Assembly: GCA_000564995.1 (NCBI GenBank)
Contig: JDFH01000025.1
Location: 1-27,631, forward strand
Direction: 5' to 3'
DNA from: Atopobium sp. ICM42b
GTDB taxonomy: Bacteria > Actinomycetota > Coriobacteriia > Coriobacteriales > Atopobiaceae
Length of the DNA stretch: 27,631 bases
Shown here: positions 15,777 to 23,769 of the stretch, in pieces
How the letters are laid out: every line of letters starts with the position of its first letter
Numbering within the stretch: the stretch's first letter is position 1
The notes under the pieces: model-generated
Database searches by the model: none
What the model was told of the DNA's origin: nothing
What the model saw: only the letters and a program-made list of their open reading frames with translations
Program-made: the position numbers and the translations under genes

Positions 15777-17564
15777 CTAATTTTCTGAGAAAGGGCCTCT
15801 CCACATTTTGGGGTCAACCATGCCAATTTGTGCATCAGATTCTTGTGCCAGCTCTTTTAAAAGCTCCAGCATATCCTTAAAGCCCTCCTGAGCCTCTGTT
15901 GGATCAACTGACAACTCAGGTAGATGCATAGAAGCTCCTTGAATTTCTCGCAAAGAATTTCGCAAGGACTCTACCAGGTCAGATTCGGAAGCCTTTGTAT
16001 CTCTAATTTTGTCTTGCCAGACTGATGCGTGTGGAATTTGGGCATTTGTGAGGCTTTTTGAAGACATTTCCAGAACCTCAGTGGTGTTTCTGCGGTCTTT
16101 TTGGCGAGCGTGAAGCCTAGAAATAATTGCTTTGACCTCGTCAACCTTTCCCATTTCTTCCACAATGGCAGAAATGCTTTTATTCCACTCAAGATAGCTG
16201 GTAAGCACATAATCAACAAACTCAATGCGTTCTTGAGGCGTTGGCGCGGCATTTTCTAGCCCATCAGTTACAACCTCAGAGATATTCTCGAGAACTGCAT
16301 GGTCAATAGCTGGTGAGAAGGTATTTCTTACCCTAGCAAGGTCAACAATGTCTGCATGATACATATCACCAAGAGGCCACAGAGAATGCGCACTAGAAAT
16401 CTCTGTTCCTTTGAGTGCAAGGATGGTCTTATCGGCAGTCTCAAGCGTCAAGTAATTGTGCTGGTCAGCGTATGCATAGCCGTATGCACTCACCAACTTT
16501 GCATCGGTCAATGTCGAGAAAACCGTGCTATCCACAGTAACTTTATTAACCCGAAGTCTTGCGGTAAGCAACTCCGCAGCGCTTGTTGCTCGAGAATCTT
16601 TGTTTGGAAGCAACAGTACGTGGACACGCATAGGACCTAAAGCGTCTGAAGCAAGTGCCAGAGTAACAAGTGAGTTAAGCGAACCATCAACCGCAATAAA
16701 AGCACCGTTAAACCCAGACTTTACCGTGTAGTCTCGCACTCCTGTAGCCAATACGCCCCAGGTAGTAAGCGCGCTGTTATAGACACCCGCGGTATCTTCT
16801 CTATCAAAGTTTTCGATAGTATCTTGGTCAACCTCGCAGACAACCATATCTTCTGAGAATGAGGCTGCTTGTTTGACTAAATCTCCTGAAGGAGACAAGA
16901 AGAAGCTTGAACCACAAAACACCTGGTTACCATAGGCGCCAACAGCGTTTGCAGCGATAAGCCAGCTATCAAACTCCTCAACATCTCCCAGATAGCGGCT
17001 TTCTGCCACCGCCATGCCCATGGCGGACGATGAATCATCAACAGCAAAGCCAAAATACGGCAGGTAAATGACAGCATCTAACGAGTCGTCGACATCTTGC
17101 CACGCGTCAAGATCGTCGTAGGTAAAAGCAACACCAAACGTAAGGCCGCCTGCTTCAAATTTTGCGAGCTCAAAGGTATTCTCGCCAGATGTTTGTGCAG
17201 AGCTAGCAGAACGAGCAAGAGCGCTCATGTGCGCTATCTGGGCAGTCAATTTCAGCGGAGTTACGGCTCCGTTTCTAACGAGAAGGGCCTCACTCGCTGC
17301 ACTTCCATCAAACTCTGTTACTACAGGAATAAGGGCCGCAATTGGAAGCTTTTCTGAAAGCGAATTGATAATCTCCGAGAGGTCTGCAAAAAGCCCTTCT
17401 ATGTCAGCCTCTGGCACGCTTAGCAGCCCCGTAAGAGTTGGCGCAGGATAAATGACTAGTTCAGCACCTTGCTGTTGAGCTCTCTGAGCATATTCCAGCA
17501 TGGTCTGAGCGGTAAACTCGAAGTCTCCGGCCTGAGTATTCATTTGTGCAACTGCTATGCGCAT
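15777..17564 (-). CDS. NAD-synthetase (NadE)-like two-domain protein, apparently a pseudoenzyme
   Basis: The 595-residue protein has the layout of glutamine-dependent NAD synthetase: a nitrilase-type glutaminase domain (1-260) followed by an ATP-pyrophosphatase-type synthetase domain (about 270-480) and a helical tail. The start MRIAVAQMNTQAGDFE is typical. Key residues are missing. The nitrilase Glu (PE in the family) is A41 in YPAPTLTG, and the nucleophile Cys is replaced by T148 in GVAFTYDD. In the synthetase domain the SGGxDS loop has become DGSLNS, and most of the substrate loop before PLGDLY is lost, leaving PLGDMYHADIVDLARV. It is therefore unlikely to make NAD. A scaffold or regulatory role is possible. 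A weak AGGAA precedes the ATG. It reads toward ruvC with a 61-base gap. Confidence 0.8.
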   Translation of the reverse strand: MRIAVAQMNTQAGDFEFTAQTMLEYAQRAQQQGAELVIYPAPTLTGLLSVPEADIEGLFADLSEIINSLSEKLPIAALIPVVTEFDGSAASEALLVRNGAVTPLKLTAQIAHMSALARSASSAQTSGENTFELAKFEAGGLTFGVAFTYDDLDAWQDVDDSLDAVIYLPYFGFAVDDSSSAMGMAVAESRYLGDVEEFDSWLIAANAVGAYGNQVFCGSSFFLSPSGDLVKQAASFSEDMVVCEVDQDTIENFDREDTAGVYNSALTTWGVLATGVRDYTVKSGFNGAFIAVDGSLNSLVTLALASDALGPMRVHVLLLPNKDSRATSAAELLTARLRVNKVTVDSTVFSTLTDAKLVSAYGYAYADQHNYLTLETADKTILALKGTEISSAHSLWPLGDMYHADIVDLARVRNTFSPAIDHAVLENISEVVTDGLENAAPTPQERIEFVDYVLTSYLEWNKSISAIVEEMGKVDEVKAIISRLHARQKDRRNTTEVLEMSSKSLTNAQIPHASVWQDKIRDTKASESDLVESLRNSLREIQGASMHLPELSVDPTEAQEGFKDMLELLKELAQESDAQIGMVDPKMWRGPFSEN

Positions 17565-17589
17565 ACCATTCCTATCATAAAGTGCTTAA

Positions 17590-17611
17590 TTTGTTTTTAC
17601 CCAAAAACAAA
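17590..17611. repeat. AT-rich hairpin before the NadE-like gene
   Basis: TTTGTTTTT (17590-17598) and AAAAACAAA (17603-17611) are exact inverted repeats around ACCC, 26 bases before the NadE-like start codon. The stem is AT-rich and only moderately stable; it could be part of the promoter or a leader structure. Confidence 0.4.
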
Positions 17612-17627
17612 CAGGTGTAGTAAGAAA

Positions 17628-17656
17628 AAACGGAGCCGCAGGTAGCAGCTCCGTTT
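17628..17656 (-). terminator. Intrinsic terminator of the superoxide-reductase-like gene
   Basis: CGGAGC (17631-17636) pairs with GCTCCG (17648-17653), extended by AAA/TTT. On the minus strand the stem is followed by six Ts. It lies 40 bases past the stop of the gene at 17696. Confidence 0.85.
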
Positions 17657-17695
17657 GACCTTATTAAGCTAGTGCTTATTGTTGAGTCAATAGAC

Positions 17696-18061
17696 TTAGA
17701 GGGAAACCTTCCAAAGACCGTGAAGGTTGCAGTACTCATAAGCCTCTGCCTCAACACCCTCCTCAAGAGTGAAGGTAGCAACTGGCTCCTGGCCAGGCTT
17801 AAGCTGTGCAAACTGAGCGCCGTTCTCAGAAACAAGAGCGATGAACTCAATGTAGTGCTCTTCGAGCATTGGATGAGCAACCTCACCAACACGGACGGTA
17901 ACGGTGTTGCCCTCGCGAGTAACAAATGGAACGTGCTTCTCAGCTGCACCGTCAGTAACGCCAGCCTGGAGAAGCTCAAGATCTGCTGCCTCTACGTTGC
18001 CTGCGACACCGTAAACAACAGCGCCTGTCTCCTTGTTACGATAAAACTTTGCGTCGATCAT
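17696..18061 (-). CDS. Superoxide reductase, desulfoferrodoxin/neelaredoxin family
   Basis: This protein reduces superoxide to peroxide without making oxygen, a defence typical of anaerobes. The mononuclear iron site is fully visible: H43 in EKHVPF, H63 and H69 in HPMLEEHYI, C111 and H114 in CNLHGLW; the lysine next to H43, used in catalysis, is present as K42. The N-terminal 35 residues resemble the desulforedoxin-like domain in layout (KFYRNKETG) but contain no cysteine, so the second iron centre is absent. The 121-residue length fits. The start is the ATG at 18061, with GAGAGGAG 6 bases upstream; a GTG 5 codons earlier lies on top of that site. It has its own terminator, and a 27-bp palindrome upstream. 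Confidence 0.93.
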   Translation of the reverse strand: MIDAKFYRNKETGAVVYGVAGNVEAADLELLQAGVTDGAAEKHVPFVTREGNTVTVRVGEVAHPMLEEHYIEFIALVSENGAQFAQLKPGQEPVATFTLEEGVEAEAYEYCNLHGLWKVSL

Positions 18062-18076
18062 TTTTTCTCCTCTCAC

Positions 18077-18092
18077 GACATCCGAAGATGTC
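18077..18092 (-). promoter_or_regulatory. UUCG-tetraloop hairpin in the superoxide-reductase leader
   Basis: On the transcribed strand GACATC-TTCG-GATGTC forms a 6-bp stem closed by the very stable C(UUCG)G loop, just upstream of the Shine-Dalgarno sequence. It probably stabilises the mRNA 5' region. Confidence 0.5.
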
Positions 18093-18113
18093 AGAATTTC
18101 TTAGTAAGTGCTA

Positions 18114-18140
18114 CTTAAATAGTAACAGTTATTACTTAAG
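18114..18140. promoter_or_regulatory. 27-bp imperfect palindrome upstream of the superoxide-reductase gene
   Basis: CTTAAATAGTAAC (18114-18126) and GTTATTACTTAAG (18128-18140) match at 11 of 13 positions around a single A. AGTAA-type half-sites recur on both sides. Position, AT-richness and symmetry suit an operator for a redox- or metal-responsive repressor, but the regulator is not identifiable here. Confidence 0.5.
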
Positions 18141-18170
18141 AGTAACCTGCAAATTTAGAATCGACAAAAT

Positions 18171-21100
18171 CTAAACAATCTGTGCGTATCCGCTTTGACC
18201 AATAAAATCTTTAAGCTCGGTCAAAAGAACCATGCTACGTCCATCAATTCTGGTAGGAATTTCCATGCGCATAGCATCGCCCATATCTGTTTCTACCCTA
18301 ATCTCAATACAGTCCATGCCGGGATAGCGCGAGAAGATCTGTCCAAGTGTCTCGATAGCCTGTCTTTGAAGTTGAGAAGCAGGCATATGAATAACGAGTG
18401 TCTTTGGTGTGTTGTTAGCACTGTTAAGCTCAATAGGATTAACTTCTTGAGCAATAACCTGGTCTCCTCTATCAGAGCGCTCAAGCTTTCCAAGAACAGA
18501 AATGAAGATGTCGCTCTGGCTCTCACCAGTCTCTGGGTCAACATCTCCAGCAAGAAGTCTTGCAGCCTTCTTGTAGAGCTTAGGGAACATGACAATAGTG
18601 ACGCTACCCTCCATGTCTTCAAGCGTAACAATTGCCATTGGGTCGCCGTTTTTAGTAGTGCGCTTCATAACATTAGTAACCATGCCCGCAAAGCGAATAG
18701 GTTTACCTTCTGGAACTTTGAACTGCTGAGACATAGCACCGTTAGGAAGCTGAACCTCTACATTCTCTTCAATTTCTGCAAGGGCATAATCTCTGCTCTT
18801 AGCGAGGGCATACTCATATGGACGAAGCGGATGATCAGAGACATAAATACCTAAAACTTCGTACTCTTTGGTAAGCTTGAATCGCCTATCCCACTCAACG
18901 CCGTCTGGCTCTGGGACACTATCACTAAAGCCAGAACCCTCTACCTCTGCAAACATATCAAACATAGAGAACTGACCAACAGCCTTATCTTTTTGACGCT
19001 TAGTAGCAGCATCGATAATGTTTTGTGGGTTGTTCTTATCCACAAAACTCATCATCTGCATACGGGTATAGCCTGTTGAGTCAAAAGCTCCTGCCTTGAT
19101 AAGAGCTTCAACAACGTTGCGCTTTGCCTGACTTGCGTCAACACGATCGACAAAATCGTGGATATTGGCAAAAGGACCGCCTTTTTGGCGCTCAAGCATA
19201 ATAGCTTCACCAACACCGGCTCCTACGCCACGGATTCCTGCAAAGCCAAAACGAATACCCTCTTTAGTAGCCGTAAAGTCTTTACCGGACTCGTTAATAT
19301 CTGGCGGAAGAATCTTGATGCCCTCATGACGGCATGCGCTTACGTAGTGAACAATCTTATCTGTCTTGCCCATGTACGAGGTAAGAACTGCTGCCATAAA
19401 CTCATGTGGATAATGCGCTTTAATCCATGCGGTCTGCATAACAAGAATTGCATAGCCAGCAGAGTGAGACTTGTTGAATGCATAAGATGCGAACTCAAGA
19501 ACATCGTCCCAAATGCTTTCTGCAACCGAACGATCAAATCCATTACGAACTGCGCCGTTTTTCCAGTGAGCCTCCATGGTCTCATCAGTACCGTCATCCC
19601 AGTGCTGGACAACTTCCTGCATGAGTTTGATCTTCTTTTTTGCTACTGCTTTTCTGACCTTGTCAGACTCGCCTGCGGTAAAACCAGACATCTTCATAGA
19701 AATCTGCATAACCTGCTCTTGGTAGACCATGGTTCCGTAGGTTTCTTCCAAGATATCGTGAAGACGTGGATCGTAATCTTTGACTTCTTCTCTACCGTTC
19801 ATACGGTTGATATAGCTGGTAACCATACCTGCGTTAAGAGGACCAGGACGATACAAGGCGATAAGTGCGACGATATGCTTATATTCTGTTGGCCTCATAC
19901 CCTTAATGGTTGCAGTCATACCTGCAGACTCAACCTGGAAAACGCCAGCAGTTCTACCTTCTCTAAGAAGTCTATAAATTTCTGGATCAGTAAACGGAAT
20001 GTTATCTACATCGATATCAATACCGTAGTTATCCTTCACGTTTTTGATTGCACGAGAAATAACCGTTAGAGTTCTTAATCCCAAGAAGTCCATCTTAAGA
20101 AGGCCCATGTCTGCAACAGAGTGGCCCTCATACTGCGTAATCTCTACGCCGCCCTTGGTATCTACCTTGGTAGGAACGTGGTCATTTACAGGCGTAGGAG
20201 CAATCAAAACTGCACAAGCATGCACACCCTCACCACGATGCAAGCCCTCAATAGACAGAGCAGCATCAATGATTCTTCTCGCATCAGGGTCATTCTCGTA
20301 CGCATCTTCAAAATCAGCAGAATACTGATCAGCGCCTTTTTGGCCTTCTTGAGCCTTATGAAGAACAAACTTAAGGTGAGCGTTAGGATCTCCTGGAATC
20401 ATCTTAGAGAGGCGCTGACCCATATAAACGGGGTAACCCAGAACGCGGCACGCGTCATTTATTGCCTGTTTTGCCTTGATGGTTGAATACGTAATAACGT
20501 GAGAAACACGCTCAGATCCATAAATCTGACGGACGTGCTCAACAACCTCAAGACGACGCTCATCGTCGAAGTCCATATCAATATCTGGCATCTCTGAACG
20601 CTGCGGAGACAAAAACCTCTCAAACATGAGGCCATTCTCAAGAGGGTCAAACGAGGTAATATCCATAGCGTATGCAACAATAGCGCCTGCTGCAGAACCA
20701 CGACCAGGGCCTACGCCAATACCATTCTCTTTTGCCCAGCGAACATACTCCTGAACAATTAAGAAGTAATCTGCAAAGCCCTTTTTGCAGATGATGTCAT
20801 ATTCATACTCAAAACGGTCTTTAACGTTAATCTCATTGATAACAACGTTTTGCCAATCATCTCCATAACGTCTTGCAAGACCAAGCTCGCACTCTTTTCT
20901 AAAGCGTTCCTCTGAGGTCTCCCCCTCTGCCAAGTCTGGGAACTTTGGCAGATACATATGGGTCCAATCCAGCTCATAGTTGCACTTATTTGCAACCTCA
21001 ATGGTGTTCTCGATAGCTTCTGGACACCACGAGAAGATCTGGCGCATTTCTTGCTCATTCTTAAGGTAGAACTCGCTGCCTGTCATGCGCTTGCGGTTCT

Positions 21101-22007
21101 CATCATCAACACGAGCGCCCGAGCCAATGCAGGAAGCAATATCTTGAACGCTTGCATCCTCTTTAGTGAGATAGTGGTTATCGTTGGTAGCAACTACCTT
21201 AATACCAAGGTCATGACCCATCTTTACAATACGCTCAGCAAGGGTTCTATCGGTATAGCCGCCCCAGCTTGGATCAGACAAACCGTGGTCTTGAATCTCT
21301 AGGTAGAAATCATCTCCAAAGATATCTTGATAGATTTTTGCCCAACGCTCTGCTTCTTCTGGACGACCTTCAAACAACATACGAGGAATGATGCCAGAAA
21401 CACAAGCTGAAGTGCAGATAATTCCCTCGTGATAACGCTTGAGCATCTCAAGCGTAGTACGTGGTTTGTAATAGAACATATCTTTTGAGCCAGCCTCTGA
21501 CATCATCTTCATCAGGTTGACATAACCGGTCTCATTTTTAGCAAGCAGGATAAGGTGATACCGTACCTGCTTAGTACCCTTCTCAATACAATCATCAAGA
21601 ATGAAATAAGCTTCACAGCCAAAAATTGGCTTAATGAGTGGAGATGGTTTATTGGCCTTTACGGCCTCAATATCATGTGTTTGATTCCAAATTTGAACGT
21701 CAGAAGCCCACTGAGCATGAACCTTATCATGCTCACCAGCATTGGGATCATCTACAGGAGGCTCTTCTAGATCCCAGCCCTTTTCAAAACATTCCACATC
21801 ATGGCACCACTGGCCAAAGTCTTTAAGCGCCTCATTGTACTTGCGGCATGCAAGGTCAAAATCTGGAATTCCAAAGAGATACCCATGGTCAGTAAGAGCA
21901 AGTGCTGGCATACCAAACTCTACAGCTTTACTAACCATGTCTGGGACACGACTAGCTCCATCAAGAATGGAAAAATCTGAGTGGTTGTGGAGGTGAACAA
22001 ATGCCAT
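18171..22007 (-). CDS. dnaE: DNA polymerase III alpha subunit DnaE
   Basis: This is the replicative polymerase catalytic subunit, 1278 residues. The PHP domain starts MAFVHLHNHSDFSILDG and keeps its metal-binding histidines and acidic residues (HLHNH, ALTDHG, GCEAYF, ATNDNH). It may thus have proofreading exonuclease activity, as shown for mycobacterial DnaE1. Between about residues 58 and 124 the PHP domain carries an extra, acidic/Trp-rich insertion. The palm shows GPGRGSAAGA and the catalytic PDIDMDFDDERR near residue 475. Helix-hairpin-helix, OB-fold (IRFAGMVTNV) and C-terminal domains follow. The ATG at 22007 is chosen over a TTG three codons earlier because family members begin at MxFVHLH. 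A promoter-like TTGTCC-16-TATACA lies at 22073-22100. Superoxide-reductase follows after 110 bases. Confidence 0.97.
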   Translation of the reverse strand: MAFVHLHNHSDFSILDGASRVPDMVSKAVEFGMPALALTDHGYLFGIPDFDLACRKYNEALKDFGQWCHDVECFEKGWDLEEPPVDDPNAGEHDKVHAQWASDVQIWNQTHDIEAVKANKPSPLIKPIFGCEAYFILDDCIEKGTKQVRYHLILLAKNETGYVNLMKMMSEAGSKDMFYYKPRTTLEMLKRYHEGIICTSACVSGIIPRMLFEGRPEEAERWAKIYQDIFGDDFYLEIQDHGLSDPSWGGYTDRTLAERIVKMGHDLGIKVVATNDNHYLTKEDASVQDIASCIGSGARVDDENRKRMTGSEFYLKNEQEMRQIFSWCPEAIENTIEVANKCNYELDWTHMYLPKFPDLAEGETSEERFRKECELGLARRYGDDWQNVVINEINVKDRFEYEYDIICKKGFADYFLIVQEYVRWAKENGIGVGPGRGSAAGAIVAYAMDITSFDPLENGLMFERFLSPQRSEMPDIDMDFDDERRLEVVEHVRQIYGSERVSHVITYSTIKAKQAINDACRVLGYPVYMGQRLSKMIPGDPNAHLKFVLHKAQEGQKGADQYSADFEDAYENDPDARRIIDAALSIEGLHRGEGVHACAVLIAPTPVNDHVPTKVDTKGGVEITQYEGHSVADMGLLKMDFLGLRTLTVISRAIKNVKDNYGIDIDVDNIPFTDPEIYRLLREGRTAGVFQVESAGMTATIKGMRPTEYKHIVALIALYRPGPLNAGMVTSYINRMNGREEVKDYDPRLHDILEETYGTMVYQEQVMQISMKMSGFTAGESDKVRKAVAKKKIKLMQEVVQHWDDGTDETMEAHWKNGAVRNGFDRSVAESIWDDVLEFASYAFNKSHSAGYAILVMQTAWIKAHYPHEFMAAVLTSYMGKTDKIVHYVSACRHEGIKILPPDINESGKDFTATKEGIRFGFAGIRGVGAGVGEAIMLERQKGGPFANIHDFVDRVDASQAKRNVVEALIKAGAFDSTGYTRMQMMSFVDKNNPQNIIDAATKRQKDKAVGQFSMFDMFAEVEGSGFSDSVPEPDGVEWDRRFKLTKEYEVLGIYVSDHPLRPYEYALAKSRDYALAEIEENVEVQLPNGAMSQQFKVPEGKPIRFAGMVTNVMKRTTKNGDPMAIVTLEDMEGSVTIVMFPKLYKKAARLLAGDVDPETGESQSDIFISVLGKLERSDRGDQVIAQEVNPIELNSANNTPKTLVIHMPASQLQRQAIETLGQIFSRYPGMDCIEIRVETDMGDAMRMEIPTRIDGRSMVLLTELKDFIGQSGYAQIV

Positions 22008-22335
22008 CTTTTTCAACGCTCTTCTCTTTGTGCTTCAAAATTTGTTCTTTTACCAAGGGCTCTTAATTTCTTTGTATAGTGTAGCCGATTCGCCGGACAA
22101 TAACTACTAATACAAACATATGTTCTATGTGCTAATACTTCTATTGCCGCTGGTAAATTGGATGAAAATATTTTCTCGCCAATTTCATAACGTCACAAAA
22201 TCTCTCTTAATTGGCGTGGACCACCTGCTCAAAAAATTTCTCAAAATAAAAGTTTCAAACTGGTAACTCTTAGACTAGGGACACCTTAATTGGGAATATA
22301 GTTTTTGTATTACCTATTCCAGTTAAGGAGATCAC
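22008..22335. other. Divergent intergenic region between dnaE and the first pepC gene
   Basis: On the dnaE side a possible promoter reads TTGTCC (22095-22100) and TATACA (22073-22078) on the minus strand, spacing 16. On the pepC side CTTAATTGG occurs twice as a direct repeat (22206-22214 and 22285-22293), and GGAATA/TATTCC form a loose inverted repeat (22293-22298 and 22315-22320) just before the ribosome binding site. One copy of the 9-mer TGGCGAGAA (minus strand) is at 22173-22181. No gene is seen. Confidence 0.5.
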
Positions 22336-23694
22336 ATGGATCAGATGAAAAGCATTTCCTTTGACGACATTACAGCGGCTCAGAAGAACTTTGAGTCCGA
22401 CCGCGCTCACACAGTAGCTAAGAATGCTGCTACCAGCGCTGGTGTTAGAAAAGCAGCTCGTGTGCCAGAGGGCGTTGCCCTTAATCCTCTTACCTTTGAT
22501 GTTGAGGTAAAGCAGGGTGACCGCACTAACCAGAAGCGCTCTGGTCGTTGCTGGATGTTTGCATCGCTCAATACGTTTAGATACCGCATCATCAAGAAAT
22601 ACAACCTCTCCACTTTTGAGCTTTCCCAGGCATATCCACTGTTTTGGGACAAGATGGAGAAGTCCAACTGGTTCCTTGAGAACATTCTGGATACCCTTGA
22701 TGAGCCTCTAAATGGCCGTCTTGTATCCTTCCTGCTTACCGACCCAATTGGCGACGGTGGCCAGTGGGATATGTTTAAGAGCCTCGTAAAGAAGTACGGT
22801 GTAGTTCCAAAGAGCGCTATGCCAGAGACTGCTAACTCCTGCAACACCCACGAGATGGACGCATACCTTACCCGCTATCTTCGTAGTGCTGCAAAGCGTC
22901 TTCGTGAGACCGCAACAGCTGGCGAGTCCCTCGAGTCTCTGCGCGAGATGAAGAAAGAGATGATGGAGGACGTCTACACGCTGCTGGTAACTTGCCTGGG
23001 TCAGCCTCCTGTATCTTTTGAGGCACGCCTGCGCGATAAGGACGACAACCTCGCTCTTTCTGGCACCTTTACCCCTCAGGAGTTCTTCGCTGAGACTGTT
23101 GATATGAATCTTGATGATTACATCTCAATCATCTCTGCACCAACCGCAGATAAGCCTTTCAACCACACCTATACCGTTTCCCGCTTGGGCAACGTTGTTG
23201 AGGGTGGCGGCGTTCGTTACCTCAACCTTGAGATTCCTGAGCTCAAGCGCCTTGCTGTGGCTCAGCTTAAGGACAACCTGCCTGTCTGGTTTGGTTGTGA
23301 CGTTGCTCAGTCCTACCTTCGTGAAGAGGGCATCATGGATACCCGTGCGCTTGACGTTGACGGCCTCTTTGGCTTCCCTGTTGAGGGCGCACTTGACCGT
23401 GCTGAGCGCCTTGACTACGGCGAGTCTCTGATGACTCACGCTATGGTTCTTGAGGGTGTTAACTTTGACGCAGAGGGCAACACTACCCTTTGGAAGGTTG
23501 AGAACAGCTGGGGTAAAGACCACGGCCGCGATGGCTTTGATACCATCTCTGACCCTTGGTTTGACGAGTACGTCTACCAGATTGTTGTTGACAAGAAGTA
23601 CCTCACTCCTGAGCAGCTCAAGACCTTTGAGACCGAGGAAGCAACCGTCCTCGAGCCATGGGACCCAATGGGCTCTCTTGCAACGCTTCGCTAA
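22336..23694 (+). CDS. pepC: Aminopeptidase C, peptidase family C1B (bleomycin hydrolase type)
   Basis: This cytosolic papain-fold cysteine aminopeptidase (452 residues) releases N-terminal amino acids from peptides; relatives form hexameric barrels. The catalytic residues are C72 in QKRSGRCWMF, H368 in LMTHAMVLEGV and N390 in VENSWGKD. The C terminus keeps the family ending PWDPMGSLA but with three extra residues (TLR); in relatives this tail lies in the active-site cleft and enforces exopeptidase action. AAGGAG lies 6 bases before the ATG. Lys is mostly AAG and Arg mostly CGT/CGC, unlike the IS and TPR genes, suggesting high expression. A second paralogue follows. Confidence 0.95.
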   Translation: MDQMKSISFDDITAAQKNFESDRAHTVAKNAATSAGVRKAARVPEGVALNPLTFDVEVKQGDRTNQKRSGRCWMFASLNTFRYRIIKKYNLSTFELSQAYPLFWDKMEKSNWFLENILDTLDEPLNGRLVSFLLTDPIGDGGQWDMFKSLVKKYGVVPKSAMPETANSCNTHEMDAYLTRYLRSAAKRLRETATAGESLESLREMKKEMMEDVYTLLVTCLGQPPVSFEARLRDKDDNLALSGTFTPQEFFAETVDMNLDDYISIISAPTADKPFNHTYTVSRLGNVVEGGGVRYLNLEIPELKRLAVAQLKDNLPVWFGCDVAQSYLREEGIMDTRALDVDGLFGFPVEGALDRAERLDYGESLMTHAMVLEGVNFDAEGNTTLWKVENSWGKDHGRDGFDTISDPWFDEYVYQIVVDKKYLTPEQLKTFETEEATVLEPWDPMGSLATLR

Positions 23695-23706
23695 GGTACA
23701 AACCAT

Positions 23707-23742
23707 CTGGCGAGAAGATCGGTCTTCTCGCCAGGTTTTTTC
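23707..23742 (+). terminator. Terminator-like hairpin between the two pepC genes, built from an inverted pair of TGGCGAGAA
   Basis: CTGGCGAGAAGA (23707-23718) and TCTTCTCGCCAG (23723-23734) form a perfect 12-bp stem with loop TCGG, followed by GTTTTTTCT. It is a strong intrinsic terminator. The next gene starts only about 30 bases later with no room for a full promoter, so partial read-through (attenuated expression of the second gene) is likely. Confidence 0.85.
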
Positions 23743-23769
23743 TAAACGCTACAAACAAAAGGAGCCTCA

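Noticed and set aside
19158..20069. 303-codon open frame on the plus strand inside dnaE
   Set aside because: It is antisense to a highly conserved part of dnaE, has no ribosome binding site or protein-family features, and its composition is that of a mirrored coding frame.
22407..22847. 146-codon minus-strand frame inside pepC, and similar antisense frames in both pepC genes
   Set aside because: Strong codon bias in the pepC genes leaves antisense frames open by chance; none has a start signal or family features.
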